NCBI GenBank assembly: GCA_002914845.1
Contig: JXTC01000206.1
Location: 450,788 to 514,787 of the forward strand
Reading direction: 5' to 3'
DNA from: Trema orientale
Lineage: Eukaryota > Streptophyta > Magnoliopsida > Rosales > Cannabaceae
Length of the DNA stretch: 64,000 nt
Shown here: positions 57,530 to 64,000 of the stretch, in pieces
Numbering within the stretch: position 1 is the first letter of the stretch
How the letters are laid out: each line of letters opens with the position of its first letter
Translations under genes and position numbers: made by a program
Notes under the pieces: generated by a model
What the model was told of the DNA's origin: nothing
Database searches by the model: none
Seen by the model: the letters and a program-made list of their open reading frames with translations, nothing else

Positions 57530-58530
57530 AAAGGTTAATTTTGGTAAATCTTGCTTTTAGTTAAAGAAGATAAAATTCGGCTTTGGTAAATCTTGCTTCT
57601 AGATAAAGATTGACAGTAATTCCTATAAGTGATTTGGTTCAATGAACCTAGATATATTAATTAGAAAATTATTTCAATTAAAGGTTAATTTAATGTTAAT
57701 AAATCAAGAAAAACCTAATAAGCTAATATTTAATTAATTGTCAAAACAGAAAAGATAATCACACATAGTAAAATATTATATAGGTGAGAATGAGTAACTA
57801 AGATAATCCTGTTAAAGGAATTTATCATCAATTGCCGAATTTGGCCAGTGATAGGAGGCTACACGCCTCTGTCAAATTGATAGAAGGCATATATAGCATA
57901 TCTTAAATACTCCCATTAATTTTTTTTCCTTTCCTATTAAAAAAAAATTACACATCTCAGTACATACATGCAAAAAAGCAAAAAGCATTTTGTCAGTTTT
58001 CTAGAACAAGAGAAAAATTCTTAAAGATAAATGAATAACCATAACCTATTTTTAGATTTTTTTTGGGAAATTTTAAATATAGTCACTAACTTAATCTAAT
58101 CTGTATAGCATTAAGAGACCATACTTTTGTGTACTATACAAAAGAATAGCCTATAAGATCATTGAGTGTGGAGTCATATACTTCCGTTGATTTAATGGCT
58201 ATAAGAGGTATGACATCAAGACATATATTTATTATATATATATTTATGAGTTATTTATTGTTCTAGTTATTTTTAATTCAAATGCGTTTTTTATTGAAAA
58301 GCTATTGGTTAAAGTTTTTTTGAAAATTAAATTTAAAATTACTACCAACCAGGGACATAGCTAGGACTGAAATCTAGCTAGTAGGGGCATGACTTAATTT
58401 CAAATATTTTTTTAAAAAATAAGATAATAATAGAAAAATATTTAAAATGTTGTAATTTTTATTTATACATTATAATTTTTACCTTACTTAATTTCTTTCT
58501 ATCATACTTTTTGTCAATAAGAAATAAAGA
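57530..58530. other. Intergenic DNA right of the CACTA element
   Basis: Holds a short direct repeat GGTAAATCTTGCTTYTAG at 57551 and 57586, and the second copy of the LTR-like repeat. No gene is seen. Confidence 0.4.
57680..58355 (+). repeat. Dispersed LTR-like repeat, copy 2 (partner at 23940-24570)
   Basis: Shares ordered words with the copy in the metacaspase intron (ATATAGTCACTAACTTAATC, TTAAGAGACCA, GTCATATACTTCCGTTG, AAGAGGTATGA). Moderately diverged. Confidence 0.55.
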
Positions 58531-58534
58531 CTTG

Positions 58535-58875
58535 CAACTACCTGTAATGGTAGTATAGCAGTAAAGGCGCCTACCTGGAGTCTTTGCTTCTATCAGGTCA
58601 GAGATTAGAATCTTCACGAAGGCGTGTGAGAACGGATTTGGTACTTTAGGAGTAGCCACCAATAAGTAGACCTTATGAGTCACTCTAAGAACGTGTCCCC
58701 CAGTGAGTAGACCCTGTGAGTAGGCACCCCTATCCTGCTAGCTGATGAAGGCACAAGGATAGGACGTTGTCGTTTTACCTATGGTCCCAGAGATCATCGG
58801 GCCCAAATGATTATCGCGACAAAAACTAAATGGGGAGCGTAAGGACACCATTAATTCCCTTTTTTTTTTCCTTAA
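58535..58875 (+). mobile_element. tRNA-derived SINE
   Basis: A head with box A-like TAGCAGTAAAGGC (58557) and box B-like GAGATTAGAATC (58601) at about 45 bp spacing is followed by a body (GAAGGCGTGTGAGAACGG, GAGTAGACCYTRTGAGT twice) and a T/A homopolymer end near 58860-58885. The box order, spacing and A/T tail are those of a plant tRNA-related SINE. Confidence 0.65.
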
Positions 58876-58885
58876 AAAAAAAAAA

Positions 58886-59439
58886 GAAATACAGATTTGC
58901 ATTTGAAATCTCTCTCCATAACTATTGTGGGGAGAATTGAACAAGTGAAAAAAAAAATCCAAATAAAGACTTCTACTTGAATACATCTAAAAAATCATTA
59001 TAAAATAATAAAAAACTAATAACCTAGCTACTATTTATAACTCGTGCAAATCAATGAATATTTATATGTCAAAAATGTTTTAAAAAACTTTACCTGCCTA
59101 GCAAATCATAAACAAATTCTAATTTCATGTGATTATATTTTTCTAGTTATGTCCTAAGGTTACTTTTAAAAATAAAAACCCTATTCTCTCCTACTCTTAT
59201 TTTTTCTTCTAAGAATCCTATTTCCAATTGAACCTAATAAAATAAATTATAATTTCAAATAATAATTAAACAAAGGAAAAAAAAAAAAAACTAAAAGAAC
59301 CTGAGATTAGTGATCCGTAGGCTATAGCTGTAGCCTATGTCTGTCGCCGTAAGACTCCCTTACTGGGCTCCTCCCTTCATTTTTTTTGGGATTTTTAATA
59401 CTTCTACCTACAATAATAAAAAAGAATGAGAAATTTGCG
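58886..59439. other. Intergenic DNA
   Basis: No gene. A short fold TAGGCTATAGCTGTAGCCTA lies at about 59318-59338. Confidence 0.35.
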
Positions 59440-59895
59440 CACAACACCTGTTTTATAATTTATTTTCATAAATACTTGTTTTTAATTTTTTTTCAAAAAT
59501 ACTCATTTTTATGGTATACATTTCATGTGTAAAATATGCCTTGTATACATTTACAATGTAATTTTTACCCATACGGTACACATTTTATGTGTAAAATATT
59601 AATGGTATACATTTACAATGTAAATATTTACCAAGGTTTATATTTTTGATTATAAATTTGACCCATGGTACATTTTGAAATATGTGCCAATTTCAAATGT
59701 AATTTTTATTCATAAAATGTGTACCATGGTATACACTTGATGTATGAAATGTATACCATATTTCATATGTAAAACATTGGTGGTACATTTCTAACAAAAA
59801 GGGTATAAAAATGATTATTCATGAAATAAAAATAAAAAATAGGTATTTATGAAAATATAGTTTTAAAAATGGGTATTTATAATCCTTTCCCAAAA
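59440..59895 (+). repeat. Dispersed repeat with GTATACATTTCATG words, copy 2 (partner at 41640-41955)
   Basis: Same word order as the first copy, longer and with more internal reiterations of GGTATACATTTNATGTRTAA. Confidence 0.6.
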
Positions 59896-60288
59896 AGAAT
59901 TACAAAAATACGGTGGGTTAGGTTTTTTTTTCCCTAATTCCCTGCTTTTTTTTCAAAAGAAAAATACCAACTTTTAAAAAGTTTTTAGAAAATACCATTT
60001 TTAAAATGGTTACTAATTACTAGTATCTGGAAACTAGTTACCAGTTACTAGTTATAAATACTTTTGGTTACTAGTTACTATTGCTCAAAAACTGGTTACT
60101 AGTTATTAGTTCCTATTTTAGAAAATGATATTTTTCTAAAAAAATTTCATAAGTGGTATTTTTCTAAAAAATACGATACTGGATCTAGAAATAACTTAGC
60201 TCACTGTATATTTCTAATTCTTTTCTAAAGACACCATACAAGGCCTAATTTTCATATTTTTCTGTGTATCTATACTTTCGGCCTTTTT

Positions 60289-60655
60289 TTCTAGGGTTTC
60301 TTACAAAATTCTAGGCCCAAAGTACCGAAAATTGAAAAATCTCGAATTAATTTAGAAAAATATCACTTTTAAAAGTTCTTTCAGAAAAATAATAATTTTA
60401 ATAAATATGCAGAAAAATATTATTTTTTCTTCAAAAATGGTATTTTTCAATAGTACTTGAAGTAATCGGTCAGTGACATGAGATAACTTGACCGGTTACC
60501 TTTGGTATCTCATCAATTAATAAAAAGTGGTATTTTTTAAATTCTTTTAAAAGTGGTGATTTTATAATTAAAATCTGGAATTTTTCAGGCAATTTTAAAG
60601 GAATTTTTCAATTATATTGAAAAATTACTATAAAAAAAAAATCAAATTTCATCTT
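60289..60655 (+). repeat. Dispersed repeat, copy 2 (partner at 29618-30055)
   Basis: Collinear words with the first copy, from TTTCTTACAAAATTCTAGGC to TCAAATTTCATCTTTTTC. Upstream (60000-60120) there are several GGTTACTAGTTACTAGT words. Confidence 0.6.
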
Positions 60656-61136
60656 TTTCTTATTGATGTATTCATTGTTTCTTATCTACTTTTTCTATGG
60701 TAATAGTCATAGGTATCATCAAACATGTGTTTTGGGCTGGGAATTGGCCCAACTGGCAAGAGGAAGTGTAATGAGAAAAGGATATGGGTAGGACTAATTT
60801 GGGCCAAAATCACTTTATTGTGCATTTATTTTAAAAAAATCACATTTTTAAAGAACTTCTCGACCATAAAAAATTCCTAAATAATAGTTTTTTTCATGGT
60901 CAATATATTTTTGACTTATGGTCAAAAAATTCTTGACATTCCTAAAATTGTCATTTTTAGAAAAATGCACAAAATAATCAGTTTGGCCCAATTTAGTCCT
61001 ATTCATGTCATTTTCTCAAGTGTAATATACTATTGGGCCCGGTGACCAGTCCAATATTGTTAATATGGTAGTTTAGTAGTATTTTGTTTTATTTTTTTTA
61101 AGTTAACATATATAGTCATATATTGAAAAAAGTATT
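60656..61136. other. Intergenic DNA
   Basis: No gene. Inverted-looking phrases (GGGCCAAAATCACTTTATTG at about 60801 and an inverted GGGCCAAACTGATTATTTTG near 60990) suggest a small fold-back element of ~200 bp. Confidence 0.4.
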
Positions 61137-61145
61137 TTCCCATAT

Positions 61146-61335
61146 GAGAAATGCTAAATGCGCTCTCTTTCTCACTCTCTTTTACACTCTCTAGTCTCAC
61201 TATCTGACATGTGGATTCCACTATCCAGTTTAATATTTTAATAATATAACAAATAATAGTGGAATCCACGTGTCAAGGAGTGAGATTAAGAGAGTGCAAA
61301 AGAGAGTGTAAAAGAGAATATTGCTAGCATTCCTC
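61146..61335. mobile_element. 190 bp fold-back MITE with perfect 9 bp target duplication
   Basis: Left arm GAGAAATGCTAAATGCGC and inverted right arm GAGGAATGCTAGCAATAT continue through TTACACTCTCT, TCTCACT and GTGGATTCCACTAT as near-perfect inverted halves. Flanks are TTCCCATAT at 61137-61145 and 61336-61344, identical. A 9 bp duplication fits the Mutator superfamily. Confidence 0.93.
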
Positions 61336-61344
61336 TTCCCATAT

Positions 61345-62424
61345 TGGCCTCTAGGTAGTACCAACAACAAATTTTTGGTCAACAACGGAGTTGTGAATAA
61401 ATAGTAATTTTGGAATAATTTAACCATAAATAAAAGAGAATAAGAAGGAATTTATAATGGCTCAGCACAATATTGACCTACGTCTACATTGTCAATCTTA
61501 CTATATATCTTAATATATTTCTGCAGAGTTACAGTAAAGAGAGAAGCATGTTTTCATATCCGTAATCTTGAACCTGTGCTACACCCTTTACTTATAGTTG
61601 ATGGTGGCTATTATTTTCCCAAATCTGTATTATGGAGAGTATCTAATTATTCGTTAAATGTTAATTATCCTAACTTGAAATTGAGTAAGTTGTTTCAGGT
61701 ATGTGATCTCCTAGCTTTGCGCTGCATTAGGACTGGATAGAGTAATTATGGATATGTTTGGTATAGGATTCGAATCTTATTTTATAAATCTAGATTTTTC
61801 AAACTGTTCTATACCGCCTCTAGGTGCTCGATACTACTTGCCATATATGCAAGTTATAGTGGTGGTGGTATCATTTGAGGTATCTTACATTAAGAACATG
61901 CTCTGTTCAATTATCCTGAGTATTACTGCTCGATTACATAGTCGATCAGAAGTGTGGTCTAACATTAACTATGTGCAATTACTTGCTTAGTAACGTTGAT
62001 GAAAATTGATTATTGTACTTAATATTTAATCTTTATATAGGTTTTTCCGCAAAATCAAAAAACAATGTGCATGCAGTAATATGTATACCATATTTAACTG
62101 TGGTTCAGTTGTGGTAGCCTTTTCATAATTTCGTCAGCTGTCATATCCATAGTTATTCATGAGTAATTATGACATATACATATATGGCCCCATTCTTTTC
62201 TTAAAATCGGCTAATATATACCATGTGAAAAATGTAGAATTAATTAATAGACATGTTTGACCTATATATAATTAAGAAAAGAAAAAAAGATAAGAAATCT
62301 TGAACATTTTTTAATATTGCTGCTACTGGCGTGTTGAGGACCATCAATATTTTAAATTTAGTCAGACAGTATACGAATTAATAAAATCTAAAGTGATGAA
62401 AAGCAAGTACTTAGGGCTTTGTTT
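61345..62424 (+). other. Intergenic DNA with a possible receptor-kinase-like remnant
   Basis: Two adjacent plus-strand frames (61489-61740 and 61748-61990) have protein-like composition. The second includes FSNCSIPPLGARYYLPYMQV and SEVWSNINYVQL, vaguely like the Cys-rich ectodomain of LRK10-type receptor kinases. There is no start, no kinase and a frame change, so this may be a decayed exon or chance. Confidence 0.2.
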
Positions 62425-62433
62425 GATACACAC

Positions 62434-63332
62434 ATGAATTAAAATATCGCGACATTTGTCGACATTGTCGCGACAATATCTGTATTTTGAAGTCTCGGCA
62501 TCGATATGAGGTGGAAAGATATTTTTTCCGTATATCCGTGAAATATCCATAAAATGTCGACAATTTCGAGGATATGTCGATAACGGTAAAATGTCTGTAA
62601 AACATGAGCTAATAGTGAGATATTTATGGATATTGTTGCAACAATGTCATCGACATTTTGAAATGTCGACAGAAATATCAAATTTTTTTCTTAGTTTTCT
62701 TTTTTTTTTTTTTTTATATATTATGGTAGTAAAGAATACAAAAATAAATCATAATTCTCTCTCTATAATATGTCCGTAAAGTTTTGAAATTACTTGTATT
62801 TAATAAAAATATTTACATTATTTGTATTTATTATTTTGGAATCTCTACAAAGGACTCTCTTGACCTTTAAAGAAATTTTGGAGCAAAATGAGAATTTCTC
62901 TTATAATTTTTAACCTCATTGAAACTCGCTTTGGTATTGAATGTATTTGAACTGTTCTGTATTATGAATGATTTTTATTTATTTTCAATGTAATTTAAAA
63001 CTAATTATAATATATAAGGTATTTATATGAGATGTATTAAATAAAATAGTGTGATATATATATTCTGATTTTAAAATTGTTCCATAAAATGAAATTCGGT
63101 CATTTTCTTCTATATACGTATATTTTATTGTCTTATAAAGTATAAATAAGTTTTGTTTTTAAATAAAAACTAGTATAAATTATGCAATATCACTCGTTTT
63201 AGTATTTTTTTAGAGTTTTCTTTGAAAATTTTGAGTTTTAAAACAAATTTCGGTATTTTTCCGAAATATCTTCGACAATATCTGTAAATTAAAACCTCGA
63301 TATCGACACCGACATCGACATTTTAATCCTCG
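62434..63332. mobile_element. 0.9 kb terminal-inverted-repeat element rich in GTCGACA words
   Basis: Left end ATGAATTAAAATATCGCGAC and inverted right end CGAGGATTAAAATGTCGATG. Flanks are GATACACAC (62425-62433) and GATACACAT (63333-63341), a 9 bp duplication with one mismatch. Both ends are full of TGTCGACA, GTCGCGAC and CGATATCGAC words. No transposase is seen. Confidence 0.65.
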
Positions 63333-63350
63333 GATACACATGATTGAATA

Positions 63351-63370
63351 TAGCATAGCATAGCATAGCA
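63351..63370. repeat. (TAGCA)4 microsatellite
   Basis: Four perfect TAGCA units, followed by TGGG and (AT)n. Confidence 0.9.
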
Positions 63371-63375
63371 TGGGA

Positions 63376-64000
63376 TATATATATAGGACAATTATGAAAG
63401 ACTGAGTTGGAGTAGATAAGATGGAATTTTCAATTTTGTTTAGTACCTGCTACTGTGGTACTAGTTAATATATAGGTTTGTATATGTCTTTTGTCCTTTC
63501 GGATTGTTTTAGGACACTTTATTATTTTATTAATAGATTTCGGTTGGTCTTGGTGTAGGGCTTCTCATTTTTTCACGTCTATTCTCGTTCTTTTTTGAGT
63601 ATGATTAATCAAAACTAATTCAGCTTTAATGGCGTTACAACAGATAATCGAACGTTATTCTCGGTCTAAAACTAGAAAACACCATAGATCTACGAAAATA
63701 AAACAAAATAATAATCAAGCAGATATCCAATGAGAACGATTTTTCACGCCTGGACATATTTCAAAGGAGAAAACAAAGCCAGAGAAAACGCATTGACACA
63801 AAATCCTTGTTGTGGCATCACAGTCCCGACAAATACAGTCTCGCCTGCAGTGACGATGATTACTTCATTATTGATCGCAATCAAACCGTAATCCCATCAA
63901 GAAAGGAATCCCGTCCTACCTGGATTAAGTGAAGGGCAGAATTAAATTAATTTTCTAATCATAGTATGAGAACCCATATTATCATGGATTCAAGATGGAG
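63376..64000. other. Right edge, nothing assigned
   Basis: AT-rich, then less so after 63720. On the minus strand about 63892-63742 a 50-codon open stretch (VIIVTAGETVFVGTVMPQQG in its middle) looks protein-like but has no start, no recognised domain and a stop just upstream. It may be an exon of a gene continuing past the window. Confidence 0.25.

Noticed and set aside
61489..61990. Functional receptor-like kinase gene
   Set aside because: Only a vague ectodomain-like stretch in two frames, with no start and no kinase domain; kept only as a low-confidence remnant.
1..64000. Endogenous pararetrovirus sequence
   Set aside because: All reverse transcriptase and protease pieces are in gypsy-type elements with LTRs; no movement-protein or coat-protein pattern was seen.

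Overview
The window is nuclear DNA of a flowering plant, almost certainly a eudicot. It is AT-rich, with intron-containing genes, dense transposon nests and no bacterial-type operons. I cannot name the species. Only two host genes are well supported, both on the minus strand. (1) A type I metacaspase (cysteine protease family of plant cell death and proteostasis) has four recognisable exons between 25443 and 16970. Its first intron is 6.4 kb and packed with repeats, and the end of the protein looks truncated. (2) A methyl-CpG-binding-domain protein of the MBD8 type has four exons between 40712 and 35693. They join in frame to about 870 residues carrying an AT-hook-like patch, an MBD, two C2H2 fingers and a C-terminal CxxC pair.

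Layout: 1-2989 is the 5' part of a minus-strand Ty1/copia element (gag, low-complexity leader, LTR). 3.0-7.8 kb is old non-coding repeat debris. 7848-13308 is a complete but heavily decayed Ty3/gypsy element with two LTRs and a perfect TAAGT target duplication. 14.0-16.7 kb holds one copy of a ~0.8 kb repeat, a 1.2 kb Mutator-like element and a 171 bp fold-back MITE. 17.0-25.4 kb is the metacaspase gene. Its intron holds the second ~0.8 kb repeat copy, a GC-rich 472 bp tandem duplication and a 126 bp tandem duplication. 27-33 kb contains fold-back and Mutator-like elements, a nested Tourist-like element and a long solo-LTR-like block. 34.0 kb has a 15 bp minisatellite. 35.7-40.7 kb is the MBD8-like gene.

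42-44.4 kb holds a Tourist-like element, a tRNA-derived SINE and a Mutator-like element with long terminal inverted repeats that seems to carry captured coding fragments. 44.4-51.7 kb is an Athila/Tat-type gypsy remnant interrupted by a related LTR in the opposite orientation. 51720-57526 is a CACTA (En/Spm) transposon with exact CACTA ends and a GTT target duplication. It carries a broken TNPA-like gene and, in one intron, a deleted gypsy element. The last 6.5 kb has a second SINE, a 190 bp MITE with a perfect 9 bp target duplication, a 0.9 kb element rich in GTCGACA-like words and other dispersed repeats.

The two host genes have no evident operational link. The window is best read as two genes in a transposon-rich region with several layers of nested insertion. 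I see no rRNA gene, no convincing tRNA gene and no CRISPR array, and I found no clearly new biological system. The best leads are the repeat-inflated and possibly truncated metacaspase, the two gene-capturing Mutator-like candidates, the CG-rich quasi-palindromes shared by the Athila-type LTRs, and the minisatellite with an open acidic frame.
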